Of a stretch of DNA of 51,799 bases, positions 31,610 to 41,441 are shown piece after piece. Below the pieces are notes generated by a model, which had not been told where the DNA came from, did not search any database, and worked only from the letters and a program-made list of their open reading frames with translations. Where the stretch lies: NCBI RefSeq assembly GCF_024494685.1, contig NZ_JANHDM010000018.1:1-51799 (forward strand). The letters are read 5' to 3'. The translations under genes were made by a program, and so were the position numbers. How positions within the stretch are numbered: the stretch's first letter is position 1; each line of letters starts with the position of its first letter. The DNA is from Halorubrum rubrum (GTDB lineage Archaea > Halobacteriota > Halobacteria > Halobacteriales > Haloferacaceae).

Positions 31610-32887
31610 TCAGGCGCCGTTGTCGTCGCCTCCGCCGACCGCACCGTTTTCGCCGACCGCACCGCCGCCGCCGTTCGCGCTCCCGCCGTCGCGCGCGCCG
31701 CCTCCGTCCCCCGCTGTCGCCCGGTACAGCCAGAGGTGTCCGTCGCCCTGCGGGAGGTCGATCGGACGGTAGGTCCGACGGACGGTCCCGCCGCCGACGA
31801 ACGTCAGCACCTCGTTGGAGACCGGTCGCCGCCCCGCGACGATCGCGTTCGTCCGGTCGACGAACCGGTCCGGGTCGGCGAACCGGTCGCTCACGTCGGC
31901 CGCGAACCGCTCGCAGTCCCGTCCCACCGCGTCCTCGGGGTCGCCGTCGATCCCGAACAGCTCGTACAGGCGGTCGTTGACGGCGAGGACGCGCCGGTTC
32001 GCGGTCTCGACGAGCACGCCGTACGGGAGCGTGGCGAAGATCGTCGAGAGGACGGCGTTCGTGCGTTCGAGTTCGCGTTTCCGCGCCTCGCGCTCGGTGA
32101 CGTCCTCGAACTGCGAGAAGACGCGGATCACCTCGCCGTCGTCGTCGGTCACCACCTGGTTGTGCCACACGCAGCGGATGCGCTCGCCGTCGCGGGTGAC
32201 GTTGTCGTTGACGCTCCGGTAGCCGCCGCGGTCGGCGAGCAGGTGGCGTTCGACCTCGGCCACGCGCCGCCGCTCCTCCTCGGGGACGATGGGCATCCAG
32301 GTGCCGCCGACGAGCTCGTCGGCGTCGTAGCCGGTCACCGCCTCGGCGGCCGGGTTCACCCGGACGATCTCGAAGGACTCGTCGTACTCGATCGTGGCGA
32401 GCGGCGACTGCTCGATGAACCGCGAGAGTCGCTCCTGGCTCGCCGCCAGCGCCCGCTTCGAGCGGTGCTGGTCGACCGCGTTGCGCACCCGGTTGGCGAG
32501 CACGGTGTACTGGTCGGTGCCCGCCTCCTTCTGGATGTAGTCGGTCGCGCCCGCGGCGATCGCCTCGCTCGCGATCTCCTCGCTTCCCTTCCCGGTGAAC
32601 AACACGAAGGGGACCTCGATCCCGCGGTCGCGGACCCGCTCGAGGAAGGTCAGCCCGTCCGTCCCCGGCATGTCGTAGTCGCTGACGATACAGTCGACCC
32701 GCTCGTCGTCCACCTCGAGCGCCGTCAGCGCGTCGGCGGCCGCGGTCTCCGACCGGACCGAGAACGCGTCGTCGACGCGTTCGAGGAACGTGGCGACGAG
32801 CTCCGTGAACGCCCCGTCGTCGTCGACGTGGAGGATCCGGATCCCCTCGTCTTCCACGGCGTCCGACCGGTGGAGGGGGTCGGTCAT
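31610..32887 (-). CDS. Response-regulator receiver protein with two PAS domains (REC-PAS-PAS)
   Basis: This 425-aa protein has a receiver domain at residues about 16-135 with phospho-acceptor Asp70 (IVSDYDMPG), a PAS domain at about 155-270 with a following PAC (NQVVTDDDGEVIRVFSQFED), and a second PAS at about 285-395. The last 28 residues are Gly-rich and low in complexity. There is no histidine kinase or DNA-binding output domain. It probably receives a phosphate from a separate kinase and senses a ligand or redox state through PAS. ATG 32887 is chosen over a GTG seven codons upstream. The receiver closely resembles that of the kinase at 38601. Confidence 0.85.
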   Translation of the reverse strand: MTDPLHRSDAVEDEGIRILHVDDDGAFTELVATFLERVDDAFSVRSETAAADALTALEVDDERVDCIVSDYDMPGTDGLTFLERVRDRGIEVPFVLFTGKGSEEIASEAIAAGATDYIQKEAGTDQYTVLANRVRNAVDQHRSKRALAASQERLSRFIEQSPLATIEYDESFEIVRVNPAAEAVTGYDADELVGGTWMPIVPEEERRRVAEVERHLLADRGGYRSVNDNVTRDGERIRCVWHNQVVTDDDGEVIRVFSQFEDVTEREARKRELERTNAVLSTIFATLPYGVLVETANRRVLAVNDRLYELFGIDGDPEDAVGRDCERFAADVSDRFADPDRFVDRTNAIVAGRRPVSNEVLTFVGGGTVRRTYRPIDLPQGDGHLWLYRATAGDGGGARDGGSANGGGGAVGENGAVGGGDDNGA

Positions 32888-32986
32888 GATAGTACGCGAG
32901 ACGGTCACGCGAAATATAGTTTCGGGTCGGGTACCCGAAACGAACGACGATCGGCCGCGAGAACGGCGCGTCGGTCTGCGGGTCGG

Positions 32987-33259
32987 CTACCGTCGATCGG
33001 AGGCCGCCGACGTCTCGTCGGCCCCGTCGTCGCCGGCGACTCCCGCTCCGTCGGCGCGGGCCAGCCGGAAGAGCCCGGTGAGCGCGCCGGCGACGATGAG
33101 GGCACCCTCGACGCGGGCGGCCGCGATGACCCACGGCCTCGGCTCCGCGTCCTCGGCGTTCCGGTAGGCGACGCGGGTGAGCACGCGGACGAGGGGACCG
33201 GGAGCGACCGCCTCGATCAGTCCGAGGAGTCCGGCGGCGAGGAGTAGGTGAGCGCGCAT
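32987..33259 (-). CDS. Small membrane protein of unknown function
   Basis: This 90-aa protein starts at ATG 33259. Two hydrophobic segments are visible, at about residues 2-17 (LLLAAGLLGLIEAVAPG) and 46-64 (IAAARVEGALIVAGALTGLF), with a basic stretch between them. The C-terminal 25 residues are acidic. It probably sits in the cytoplasmic membrane with both ends on the same side. The frame continues far upstream on the minus strand but only this part has haloarchaeal composition. It is divergent from fumC. I do not recognise a family name. Confidence 0.7.
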   Translation of the reverse strand: MRAHLLLAAGLLGLIEAVAPGPLVRVLTRVAYRNAEDAEPRPWVIAAARVEGALIVAGALTGLFRLARADGAGVAGDDGADETSAASDRR

Positions 33260-33312
33260 GCCTGCGCTTCGACGGGAGACGACAAAAGCGATGCGGCCAC
33301 GCCGAGAAGCGT

Positions 33313-33320
33313 AGTTTTTA
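33313..33320 (+). promoter_or_regulatory. TATA box of fumC
   Basis: The element agttttta lies 26-33 nt before ATG 33346, fitting a leaderless transcript. Confidence 0.55.
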
Positions 33321-33345
33321 CTCCGTCTCCGGGGAAGGGCCGAGC

Positions 33346-34755
33346 ATGGGCGAGGACTACCGCACGGAGGAGGACAGCCTCGGCGAGATGCAGGTACCGG
33401 CCGACGCCTACTGGGGCGCACAGACCCAGCGGGCCGTCGAGAACTTCCCCATCTCGGGGATCGGGTTCGGGCGGCGGTTCGTCCGCGCGCTCGGCGTGGT
33501 GAAGAAGGCGGCCGCGCAGGCGAACCGGGACCTGGGTCTGATAGCGGAGGACACCGCGGAGGCGATCGTCGCCGCCGCCGACGAGGTGATCGCGGGCGAG
33601 CACGACGACCAGTTCCCCGTCGACGTGTTCCAGACCGGCTCGGGCACCTCCTCGAACATGAACGCCAACGAGGTGATCGCCAACCGCGCCGCCGAGATCG
33701 CGGGCGCGGAGATCGGCGACCGCGTCGTCCACCCGAACGACCACGTCAACTACGGACAGTCGTCGAACGACGTGATCCCGACGGCGATGCACGTCGCCGC
33801 CCTCGAGGCGGTCGAGAAGGACCTCGTTCCCGCCCTCGAGACGCTCCACGCCGAACTCGAGGCGAAGGAGGCCGAGTTCGACGGGGTCGTCAAGACGGGC
33901 CGCACCCACCTCCAGGACGCCACGCCGGTCCGGCTCGGCCAGGAGTTCGGCGGCTACCGAACCCAGATCGCGAAGGGGATAGAGCGCGCCGAGGCCGCCC
34001 AGTCGAACCTGCGCGAGCTCGCCTTGGGCGGCACCGCGGTCGGCACCGGGCTCAACACCCACCCCGAGTTCCCCGCCCTCGCCGCCGAGTACGTCTCGGA
34101 GGCGACGGGCACCGCGTTCCGCGAGGCGGACGACCACTTCGAGGCACAGGCGGCCCACGACGCGATGGCGGAGGCGCACGGCGCGCTCCGGACCGTCGCC
34201 GGGAGCATGAACAAGATCGCGAACGACCTGCGACTCCTGGCCTCCGGCCCCCGCAACGGGCTCGGCGAGATCGAACAGCCCGAGAACCAGCCCGGCTCCT
34301 CGATCATGCCCGGCAAGATCAACCCGGTCGTCGCCGAGTCGGTCAACCAGGTCCACAAGCAGGTGGTCGGCAACGACGCCGCCGTCTCGGCGGGGGCGGC
34401 CCGCGGCGAGATCGACTTGAACCTCTACAAGCCGGTCGTCGCGCACAACTTCCTCCAGTCGGCCGCGCTGCTCTCGAACGCGGCCGAGACGTTCGGCGAG
34501 AAGTTCGTCGCGAAGCTGGAGGCGAACGAGGAGTACTGTGAGACCCGCGTCGAGCAGTCGATGGCGCTGGCGACCGCCCTGAACCCCGCGATCGGCTACG
34601 ACAAGGCCTCGAAGGTCGCGAAGAAGGCGCTCGCGGAGGACAAAAGCGTCCGCGAGGTCGCCGTCGCGGAGGGGTACCTCACCGAGGCGGAGGCCGACGA
34701 GGTGCTCGATCCCGAGGCGATGACCCACCGCGTCATCCTCGGCGACGACGACTGA
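33346..34755 (+). CDS. fumC: Fumarate hydratase, class II
   Basis: This 469-aa enzyme of the aspartase/fumarase superfamily interconverts fumarate and malate in the citric acid cycle. It has the start YWGAQTQRAVENFPISG, FQTGSGTSSNMNANEVIANR, GRTHLQDATPVRLGQEF, and the signature SSIMPGKINPVVAES that carries the catalytic serine. It needs no Fe-S cluster. Length is standard for class II. The gene has its own TATA box and is convergent with the P450 gene. Together with sucCD 1.6 kb away it marks a local cluster of citric acid cycle genes. Confidence 0.94.
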   Translation: MGEDYRTEEDSLGEMQVPADAYWGAQTQRAVENFPISGIGFGRRFVRALGVVKKAAAQANRDLGLIAEDTAEAIVAAADEVIAGEHDDQFPVDVFQTGSGTSSNMNANEVIANRAAEIAGAEIGDRVVHPNDHVNYGQSSNDVIPTAMHVAALEAVEKDLVPALETLHAELEAKEAEFDGVVKTGRTHLQDATPVRLGQEFGGYRTQIAKGIERAEAAQSNLRELALGGTAVGTGLNTHPEFPALAAEYVSEATGTAFREADDHFEAQAAHDAMAEAHGALRTVAGSMNKIANDLRLLASGPRNGLGEIEQPENQPGSSIMPGKINPVVAESVNQVHKQVVGNDAAVSAGAARGEIDLNLYKPVVAHNFLQSAALLSNAAETFGEKFVAKLEANEEYCETRVEQSMALATALNPAIGYDKASKVAKKALAEDKSVREVAVAEGYLTEAEADEVLDPEAMTHRVILGDDD

Positions 34756-34774
34756 GATCGGCGGACGGACGCGG

Positions 34775-34793
34775 CGACCCCGCGGCGGGGTCG
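34775..34793. terminator. Hairpin between convergent fumC and P450 genes
   Basis: The arms cgacccc (34775-34781) and ggggtcg (34787-34793) enclose gcggc. The hairpin lies in the 64-bp convergent gap, so it can serve both transcripts. There is no T-run of length directly after it, so it may be a processing signal instead. Confidence 0.4.
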
Positions 34794-34819
34794 AACCGGG
34801 GCGGCGCGGTGAAAGTCCG

Positions 34820-36145
34820 CTATCGCCGGCCGACTCGCACCTTCACTGCGCCGTCCGGGCGGAGCGTGATCGACGGCGACAGCGAGAGCTCGTCGGTCAC
34901 GGCGTCGAACTCCCAGTCCCGTGCGATCGTGGCGAGCACCAGTCGCATTTCCTGTTTGGCGAAGTTCTCGCCGATACAGCGCCGTGGCCCGCCGCCGAAC
35001 GGGAAGTACGCGAACCGCGGGAGCGAGTCACGGAACCCGTCGGTCCACCGCTCGGGTCGGAACGACTCGGGACTCTCGTAGAACCGGGGGTCGCGATGGA
35101 GCACCCACTGTTGGACCGTAACGACGGTTCCCTCGGAGAGTTCGTAGCCGCCGAGTTCGATCGGCTCGGTGGCTTCCCGTATGACGCTCTGTACCGGCGG
35201 ATACACGCGCATCCCCTCTCTGAGCGTCCGTTTCGTGTACGGCAACTCCTCGATCACGTCCCTCGACGGCGGACCGCGGTTCACGTTCTCGTCGAGTTCG
35301 GCGCCCAGTCGGTCCGCTTGCTCCGGGTTCGTCGCCAGCAGGTAGAGGGTGTACGTCAGCGCGAGCGCGGTCGTCTCGTGGCCCGCCAGAAGCAGCGTCA
35401 CCACCTCGTCCCGTATCTGCTCGTCGTCGAGACCCTCCACGCGCGATTTCGCCCGCAGGAGCCGCGAGACCACGTCGTCTCCGTCCCCGTCGTGGCTCTC
35501 GACGATCTCCGCCGCGATCGCGTAGAGCGTCGAGAGCGCGCGGTTGTACCGGCGGTTGCCGGGCGTCGGAACGGCGTCCGGAACGGTGATCGGCCGTTCG
35601 AGCCGCCGCTCCGAGCGGTCCATCACCGCTTCGAGCGCGTCGGAGATGTCGGCCTCGTAGTCCCGAATGTCCACGTCGAACAGGGTCCTCGCCGCGATCT
35701 CGACGGTGAGTTGCATCATGTCCGCGTGGACGTCCCGGACCGTGTCGTCCTCCCAGTCCGACAGTAACCGTTCGGTGTGTTCGACGATCGTCGGCGCGTA
35801 CTCCGCGAGCGCCTCGGGGTGGAAGGCCGGTTCCATCCGGTGGCGCTGCCGTCTCCAGAACTCGCCCTCGCTGATCAACAGCCCGTTGCCGATGACGGGG
35901 CTGAGGATCCGCCGATACTCCGACCCTTTGTCGAACCCGTCGTTCCGGTGGACCAGCACCCGCTCGACGAGTTCGGGATCGCTCAACTGATAGAACTCGG
36001 TGCCGCCGAGTCTGTACCGCGCGACCGGCCCGTACTCGCGTGCGACCTCCTCGTAGAACGACAGCGGGTCGGACGCGAACTGGTAGACGTTTCCCACCAC
36101 GGGGAGGCCCGACGGACCCGGTGGTTCCTCGCCTCGTGTCGTCAT
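34820..36145 (-). CDS. Cytochrome P450
   Basis: This 441-aa heme-thiolate monooxygenase has the I-helix oxygen-activation motif AGHETT (244-249), the E-x-x-R pair in EGMR (300-303), the PERF-like region FRPERWTDG, and the heme motif [15 protein letters not shown] with Cys390. It starts directly with [15 protein letters not shown] and has no transmembrane anchor, so it is soluble. The substrate is unknown; haloarchaeal P450s of this type are often labelled unspecific. A TATA-like gtatac is 23-28 nt before ATG 36145. The frame stays open far upstream through sucC, but that is a shadow. No ferredoxin reductase partner is next to it. Confidence 0.92.
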   Translation of the reverse strand: MTTRGEEPPGPSGLPVVGNVYQFASDPLSFYEEVAREYGPVARYRLGGTEFYQLSDPELVERVLVHRNDGFDKGSEYRRILSPVIGNGLLISEGEFWRRQRHRMEPAFHPEALAEYAPTIVEHTERLLSDWEDDTVRDVHADMMQLTVEIAARTLFDVDIRDYEADISDALEAVMDRSERRLERPITVPDAVPTPGNRRYNRALSTLYAIAAEIVESHDGDGDDVVSRLLRAKSRVEGLDDEQIRDEVVTLLLAGHETTALALTYTLYLLATNPEQADRLGAELDENVNRGPPSRDVIEELPYTKRTLREGMRVYPPVQSVIREATEPIELGGYELSEGTVVTVQQWVLHRDPRFYESPESFRPERWTDGFRDSLPRFAYFPFGGGPRRCIGENFAKQEMRLVLATIARDWEFDAVTDELSLSPSITLRPDGAVKVRVGRR

Positions 36146-36167
36146 ACCATCGTACACGAGGCGTACT

Positions 36168-36173
36168 GTATAC
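36168..36173 (-). promoter_or_regulatory. TATA-like box of the P450 gene
   Basis: The sequence gtatac (palindromic) lies 23-28 nt upstream of ATG 36145 on the minus strand. It belongs to the divergent 210-bp promoter region shared with sucC. Confidence 0.45.
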
Positions 36174-36322
36174 GTCTTTCCCCGTTCGGGGCGAACCCGT
36201 CCGGAGGCCGACTCGGGCCGTGATCCGTCGTTCGATGGCCGGTCGTCGCCTCCGGACCGCCCGCGTCGCTCGCCGGCTGCCGAGTCCCGACGCCAGCCAG
36301 CCGTGCGAGCCGGATCGGCACC

Positions 36323-36328
36323 ATTTAA
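36323..36328 (+). promoter_or_regulatory. TATA box of sucC
   Basis: The element atttaa is 28-33 nt before ATG 36356, consistent with transcription starting at or near the start codon. Confidence 0.5.
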
Positions 36329-36355
36329 GCCGCCGTCGAACGCCCTTCGAAACGG

Positions 36356-37501
36356 ATGAAACTTCACGAATATCAAGCGAAGTCTATCTTCGCGGACGCC
36401 GGGATCCCGGTACCGGATTCCCGGCTCGCGACGACCGTCGAGGAGGCGCTCGACGCCGTCGACGAGATCGGGTACCCGGCCGCGATCAAAGCGCAGGTCC
36501 ACGTCGGGGGGCGCGGGAAGGCCGGCGGGATCAAGATCGCGACCGATCGCGACGAGGCGGAGCAGTACGCCGACGACATCCTCGGGATGGACCTGAAGGG
36601 GTACACCGTCGGGAAGGTCCTCGTCGAGTCGGGCGTCGACTTCGTCGACGAGCTGTACGTCGGCGTCACGATGGACCGCGGCGAGGGCGAGCCCGTCCTG
36701 ATGGTCTCGACCGAGGGCGGCGTGGACATCGAGGAGGTCGCGGCGGAGAACCCCGACGCGATCGCGCGCGAGCACGTCGACCCCGCGTTCGGGCTCCACC
36801 CGTATCAGGCCCGCAAGGTCGTCTACGAGGCCGGCGTCGACGCCGACGTCGCGCTCGACGTGGCGTCGATCCTCTCGACGCTGTACGACCTCTACGAGGA
36901 CAGCGACGCCTCGGAGATCGAGGTCAACCCCGTGATGATCACGGGCGACCGCGACGTGATCGCCGCCGACGCCGTGATGAACGTCGACGAGGACGCGCTG
37001 TTCCGCCAGCCCGACCTCGCGGAGATGGCCGAGGAGTCCTACGAGGACGACCTGGAGCGCAAGGCCGGCGAGTACGGCTTCGACTACGTCCGCCTGTCGG
37101 GCAACGTCGGCATCATCGGCAACGGCGCGGGCCTCGTGATGACGACGCTCGATTTGGTCGACTACTACGGCGGGAAGCCCGCGAACTTCCTCGACATCGG
37201 CGGGGGCGCGAAGGCCGACCGCGTCGCGAACGCGCTCGACATGGTCTTTTCCGACCCCAACGTCGACGCCGTCGTCTTCAACATCTTCGGCGGGATCACC
37301 CGCGGCGACGAGGTCGCGAAGGGGATCAACGAGGCCCTCGGGCAGTTCGACGAGATCCCGAAGCGGGTCGTCGTCCGGCTCGCCGGCACGAACGCCGAGG
37401 AGGGGATGGAGATCCTGAACACGGACCTCGTGGAGGTCGAGGAGACGCTGGAGGACGCCGTCCAGCGCGCGGTGAAGAACGCCGAGGAGGTGACCCAATG
37501 A
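36356..37501 (+). CDS. sucC: Succinyl-CoA synthetase (ADP-forming), beta subunit
   Basis: This 381-aa subunit of the citric acid cycle enzyme supplies the ATP-grasp nucleotide site and couples succinyl-CoA cleavage to ATP or GTP synthesis. It starts with [20 protein letters not shown] and contains the ATP-grasp region [29 protein letters not shown], and the CoA-ligase domain [13 protein letters not shown]. It overlaps sucD by 4 bp (ATGA), so the subunits are made together. Length matches bacterial and archaeal SucC. It has its own TATA box in the divergent region with the P450 gene. Confidence 0.95.
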   Translation: MKLHEYQAKSIFADAGIPVPDSRLATTVEEALDAVDEIGYPAAIKAQVHVGGRGKAGGIKIATDRDEAEQYADDILGMDLKGYTVGKVLVESGVDFVDELYVGVTMDRGEGEPVLMVSTEGGVDIEEVAAENPDAIAREHVDPAFGLHPYQARKVVYEAGVDADVALDVASILSTLYDLYEDSDASEIEVNPVMITGDRDVIAADAVMNVDEDALFRQPDLAEMAEESYEDDLERKAGEYGFDYVRLSGNVGIIGNGAGLVMTTLDLVDYYGGKPANFLDIGGGAKADRVANALDMVFSDPNVDAVVFNIFGGITRGDEVAKGINEALGQFDEIPKRVVVRLAGTNAEEGMEILNTDLVEVEETLEDAVQRAVKNAEEVTQ

Positions 37502-38367
37502 GCATTTTCGTCGACGACGACACGCGCGTGGTGGTCCAGGGGATCACCGGCGGGGAAGGCAAGTTCCACGCCGAACAGATGATCGAGTACGGGACGAACG
37601 TCGTCGCCGGCGCGGTGCCCGGCAAGGGCGGCCAGGAGGCCGCCGGCGTCCCGGTGTACGACACGGTCGACGAGGCCGTCGAGGCGGAGGACGCGGACGC
37701 CTCCGTGATCTTCGTGCCGCCGGCGTTCGCCGCCGACGCGATCTTCGAGGCGCTCGACACCGATCTCGACCTCGCGGTCGCGATCACCGAGGGGATCCCG
37801 ACCCAGGACATGGCGAAGGTGAAAAAGCGGCTCTCCGAGACCGAAACGCGGCTGCTCGGGCCGAACTGTCCCGGCATCATCACGCCGGGCGAGGCGAAAC
37901 TCGGCATCCTACCGGGCAACATCTTCGCCGACGGCAACGTCGGGCTCGTCTCCCGCTCGGGGACCCTGACCTACCAGGTCGTCGACAACCTCACCGAGCG
38001 CGGGATCGGCCAGACGACCGCCATCGGCATCGGCGGCGACCCGATCATCGGCACCTCCTTCATCGACGCCCTCGAGGCGTTCGAGGCCGACACGGAGACC
38101 GACGCGGTCGTGATGTGCGGCGAGATCGGCGGCGAGGACGAGGAGGAGGCCGCGCGGTTCATCGGCGAACACATGGACACGCCGGTCGCCGGCTTCATCG
38201 CCGGCCGCACCGCCCCGCCGGGCAAGCGCATGGGCCACGCGGGCGCCATCGTCTCCGGCTCCGGGACGGGCACCGCGGAGTCGAAGATCGACGCGCTCAA
38301 CGAGGCGGGCGTCCCCGTCGGCGACACTCCCGAGGAGGTCGCCGACCACGTCGAGAGCTTCCTGTAG
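37498..38367 (+). CDS. sucD: Succinyl-CoA synthetase, alpha subunit
   Basis: This 289-aa subunit binds CoA and carries the phosphorylated histidine of succinyl-CoA synthetase. It has the CoA-binding start [44 protein letters not shown], and the catalytic histidine in [14 protein letters not shown] near residue 242. The start overlaps the sucC stop. Length is standard. The two genes are a compact operon and no terminator is clear between sucD and the next promoter, 60 bp downstream. Confidence 0.96.
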   Translation: MSIFVDDDTRVVVQGITGGEGKFHAEQMIEYGTNVVAGAVPGKGGQEAAGVPVYDTVDEAVEAEDADASVIFVPPAFAADAIFEALDTDLDLAVAITEGIPTQDMAKVKKRLSETETRLLGPNCPGIITPGEAKLGILPGNIFADGNVGLVSRSGTLTYQVVDNLTERGIGQTTAIGIGGDPIIGTSFIDALEAFEADTETDAVVMCGEIGGEDEEEAARFIGEHMDTPVAGFIAGRTAPPGKRMGHAGAIVSGSGTGTAESKIDALNEAGVPVGDTPEEVADHVESFL

Positions 38368-38426
38368 GGCGACGACCTCCGGCCCGATCGCCGGTTCCAT
38401 CAGTTCTGATACTCCCGCGAAAGCTT

Positions 38427-38434
38427 CAAATAAA
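38427..38434 (+). promoter_or_regulatory. TATA box ahead of the 49-aa ORF and kinase
   Basis: The element caaataaa lies 21-28 nt before ATG 38455 and not at the proper distance for the kinase start, which suggests transcription begins at the small ORF. Confidence 0.5.
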
Positions 38435-38454
38435 CCCGAACTGTTTCGAACGGT

Positions 38455-38604
38455 ATGATACCATTCCCCAGGATCGGCTCCGGGGAGCCGACCGGGGGAG
38501 CGCGGACGGCGACCTCGATCGACCGCGCGAACCGATCCGGAGGCGCCGAGCTCGCCGGGATCGTCGGGGGGACCGCGATCCCGTTCGGAGGTGAACGAGT
38601 GTGA
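38455..38604 (+). CDS. 49-aa leader-like ORF coupled to histidine kinase
   Basis: This small frame runs from ATG 38455 to TGA 38604 and encodes a Gly-rich, moderately basic peptide (MIPFPRIGSGEPTGGART). Its stop overlaps the GTG start of the kinase gene at 38601 by 4 bp, as in haloarchaeal coupled gene pairs. A TATA box 21-28 nt upstream would make its ATG leaderless. It has no cysteine or transmembrane segment. It could be a translated leader controlling kinase translation, or simply a spurious frame in the kinase 5' region. No homologue is known to me. Confidence 0.4.
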   Translation: MIPFPRIGSGEPTGGARTATSIDRANRSGGAELAGIVGGTAIPFGGERV

Positions 38605-41045
38605 ACGAGGGGAACGCGGACGAACGGATGGACGAGCGGCCGGTAGATCGACGGGAGGTCGTCCTCGTCGTCGACGACGAGCCCGGCGCGGCGGATCTCG
38701 TCGCGACGTATCTCGAACGACTCCTCGGCGGCATCGAAACGGTCGTCGTCACGTCCCCGTCGGCGGCGCTCGAGCGACTCCGGGAGCGACCGATCGACTG
38801 CGTCGTCAGCGACCACGACATGCCGGAGTCGACCGGGTTGGAGCTGCTCGAGACGGTTCGTTCCGAGATCGGCGAGATCCCGTTCCTGTTGTTCACGGGG
38901 AAGGGGTCGGAGGAGATCGCGAGCGAGGCGATCTCCGCCGGAGTCACGGACTACCTCCAGAAGGGCGGCGGCGCGGACCAGTACGAGATGCTCGCCAACC
39001 GCGTCGATAACGCGCTCTCCCGTCGACAGGCCGAATCGGACCTGCTGGAGGTCAACCGAAAGGTGACCGCGATCCACGAGTTCGCGACCGACCTGTCGTC
39101 CGCCGGGACCGTCGAGGAGGTGTTCGAGCGGGTCGTCGGCGTCGCCTCCGAGGTGCTCGAGTTCGACCGGTGTCTCACCGCCCGGCGCGAGGGCGGGTAC
39201 GTCTACCCGACGGCGCTCTCGGAGGGCGTCACCGAGGACGACGTCCGTCGGTTCGAACTCGGGGAGGGGCTCGCGGGTCGGACCGTGGCTGAGGAGCGGA
39301 CGTTCCTCATCGAGGAGGTCGATAAGTCGCCGGACGCCGACCCCGTCGCCCACGACGTCGAGTCCGCGATCAGCGTTCCGATCGGCGAATACGGGAACTT
39401 CCAGGCGATCTCCGGCGGACGGGCCACGTTCGACGAGCGGGACGTCGAGTTCGCGGAACTGGTCACCGCACACGCCGCCGAAGCGATAGACCAGATCGAA
39501 ACCGAGCGCGCGCTCCGGGCCGAGCGCGACCGGCTCGCGACGCTCTTCGACAACGTCCCGTCGCCGGTGGCGCGGCTCGTGATCGACGAGGCGGGCGAGC
39601 GCACGCTCGACGCGACGAACGACGCGTTCGAGGAGACGTTCGGGTGCGTCGCGGGCGAGGTCACCTACGAGGAGATGTGTGCGAGGATCGTCCCCGCGGG
39701 CGTCGACTCGATCGAGCCGGACTGGTCCGACACCGACATGGAGACGATGCGGACGGAGGTCGAACGTCGAACCGGCACTGGGGTCCGCGATTTCATCCTC
39801 CACGCCATCCCGACGGAGACCGACGGGGAGGTCCTCGTCCACCTGGTGTACGCCGACATCGACGAGCAGAAGCGGGTCGAACGGACCCTCCGCCGGCTCC
39901 ACGAGGCGACGAGGGAGATGTTCGCCGGCGAGGACCGCGAGGAGGTCGCCCGCGTCGCGGCGCGGACCGCGATCGACACGCTGGGCTTTCCCAACAGCGG
40001 GGTCCGGCTGTACGACCCCGACGCCGGGACGCTTCGGCCCACGGTGATAAGCGAGGAGGCGGTCGCGGCGCTCGGCGAGCGCCCGCCGTTCGGGCCGGAC
40101 GACGGGGTGATATGGGACGCGTTCGACCGCGAGGAGACGGTCGTGGTCGACGACCTCGCGGCGACGGAGACGGCCGTGGAGTACGGTGACCTCCGGAGCC
40201 TGCTCGTCGTGTCCCTCGGCGACCACGGCGTGATGCCGCTCGGCTCGCCCGACCCGAACTTCTTCGACGACACGGACGTCCAGCTCGCGCGGGTGTTGGC
40301 CGCGAACGTGACCGCCGCGTTGGATCGCGCCGAACGGACCGAGCAGCTTCGCGATCGCGACGCCGCGCTCCAGCGGGAGCTCGATCGCCTCGAGAAGTTC
40401 GCGGGCGTGGTCTCACACGACCTCCGAAACCCGCTTACGGTCGCGAGCGGGCGCGTCGAGCTCCTCCGGCCGCTCGTCGACGACGAGGACGCCCACGAGC
40501 AGCTCGATCGACTGGAGGACGCTCACGAGCGGATGGGAGAGCTGATCGAGGACCTCCTCGCGCTCGCCAGGGAGGGCCGGACGGTCGACGACCCGGAGCC
40601 GGTCGCGATCGCCGACTCCGCGCGGGAGGCGTGGGGGACCGTCGACACCGCCGGTACCGCCCTCGAGATCGAAGCGGGGGACGCGACCGTTCACGCCGAC
40701 CCCGAGCGACTCCGGACGCTGTTCGAGAACCTGTTTCGGAACAGCGTCGAGCACGGTTCCACTCGCGGCCGAATCCCCGAGCGGTCGGACGCCGATCCGG
40801 ACGTCACCGTGACCGTCGGAACGCTGCCGGACGGGTTCTTCGTCGCCGACGACGGGCCGGGATTCGACGGGGTCGACCCGGAGGAGGCGACGAAATACGG
40901 CACTTCGAGTGCGGACCACGGCTCCGGGCTCGGACTGGCGATCGTCAGAGAGATCACCGACGCACACGGTTGGCGGGTCACGGTCGGTGGAGGCGGGGAC
41001 GAGGACGAGACGGGGGCGCGCTTCGAGTTCCGGACCGGCGGGTAG
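38601..41045 (+). CDS. Hybrid sensor histidine kinase (REC-GAF-PAS-GAF-HisKA-HATPase)
   Basis: This 814-aa protein has a receiver (18-135) with phospho-acceptor Asp71, a GAF-like domain (about 155-300), a PAS-like region (305-425), a second GAF-like domain (430-577), a HisKA domain with phospho-accepting His606 (VVSHDLRNPLTVA), and a HATPase domain with NLFRNSVEHG, DDGPGFDG and GLGLAIVREI. It has no transmembrane helix, so it senses cytoplasmic signals. GTG 38601 overlaps the 49-aa ORF. ATG 38628 (MDERPVDR) is an alternative start. No cognate regulator gene is adjacent, but a winged-helix gene follows 108 bp downstream. The N-terminal receiver is typical of haloarchaeal hybrid kinases. Confidence 0.9.
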   Translation: MNEGNADERMDERPVDRREVVLVVDDEPGAADLVATYLERLLGGIETVVVTSPSAALERLRERPIDCVVSDHDMPESTGLELLETVRSEIGEIPFLLFTGKGSEEIASEAISAGVTDYLQKGGGADQYEMLANRVDNALSRRQAESDLLEVNRKVTAIHEFATDLSSAGTVEEVFERVVGVASEVLEFDRCLTARREGGYVYPTALSEGVTEDDVRRFELGEGLAGRTVAEERTFLIEEVDKSPDADPVAHDVESAISVPIGEYGNFQAISGGRATFDERDVEFAELVTAHAAEAIDQIETERALRAERDRLATLFDNVPSPVARLVIDEAGERTLDATNDAFEETFGCVAGEVTYEEMCARIVPAGVDSIEPDWSDTDMETMRTEVERRTGTGVRDFILHAIPTETDGEVLVHLVYADIDEQKRVERTLRRLHEATREMFAGEDREEVARVAARTAIDTLGFPNSGVRLYDPDAGTLRPTVISEEAVAALGERPPFGPDDGVIWDAFDREETVVVDDLAATETAVEYGDLRSLLVVSLGDHGVMPLGSPDPNFFDDTDVQLARVLAANVTAALDRAERTEQLRDRDAALQRELDRLEKFAGVVSHDLRNPLTVASGRVELLRPLVDDEDAHEQLDRLEDAHERMGELIEDLLALAREGRTVDDPEPVAIADSAREAWGTVDTAGTALEIEAGDATVHADPERLRTLFENLFRNSVEHGSTRGRIPERSDADPDVTVTVGTLPDGFFVADDGPGFDGVDPEEATKYGTSSADHGSGLGLAIVREITDAHGWRVTVGGGGDEDETGARFEFRTGG

Positions 41046-41153
41046 CGACCTCGAACGGAGCGAGCCGCGCGGGCTCGGGATCTCCCCCGTCGGGCGTGCG
41101 CGACGCACGCACACCCGGACCACGGTTATGGCCGGCTCGCCCCACCGATCGGT

Positions 41154-41441
41154 ATGGACGACGACGCGCGCGAACGGCTCGAACCGCTCCCGCCGAGCGC
41201 CAAGCTCGTGTACTACGTGCTCGACGCCGAGGGACGGTTCGACCAGACGGGGCTCGCGGCGGAGACTCGGCTCTCGACGCGCACGGTCCGGTTCGCGATC
41301 GAGAAGCTCGTCGACGCGGACCTCGTCGAGGAGGGGTTCTGTCCCACCGACGCGCGCCGCTCCGTGTACGAACCGGCCGACCCCGTGGACGCGGAATCCG
41401 CTCACGAGGCCGTGCCGTCCGCGGTCGCCGCCGAGGACTGA
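41154..41441 (+). CDS. Small winged helix-turn-helix regulator
   Basis: This 95-aa protein has a winged-helix DNA-binding fold. Helices are visible in SAKLVYYVLDAEGRFDQTGL and ETRLSTRTVRFAIEKLVDAD, followed by the wing LVEEGFCPTDARRSVYEP. It resembles MarR/ArsR-type haloarchaeal regulators and likely acts as a dimer. The tail (residues 75-95) is acidic. It lies 108 bp after the kinase stop on the same strand, so it may be regulated with it, but this is not shown by the sequence. Confidence 0.8.
   Translation: MDDDARERLEPLPPSAKLVYYVLDAEGRFDQTGLAAETRLSTRTVRFAIEKLVDADLVEEGFCPTDARRSVYEPADPVDAESAHEAVPSAVAAED

Noticed and set aside
34820-37498. An 892-codon open frame on the minus strand through sucC and the P450 gene
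   Set aside because: Only its C-terminal 441 codons (from ATG 36145) match a protein, a P450. The upstream part is antisense to sucC and reads like random GC-rich translation.
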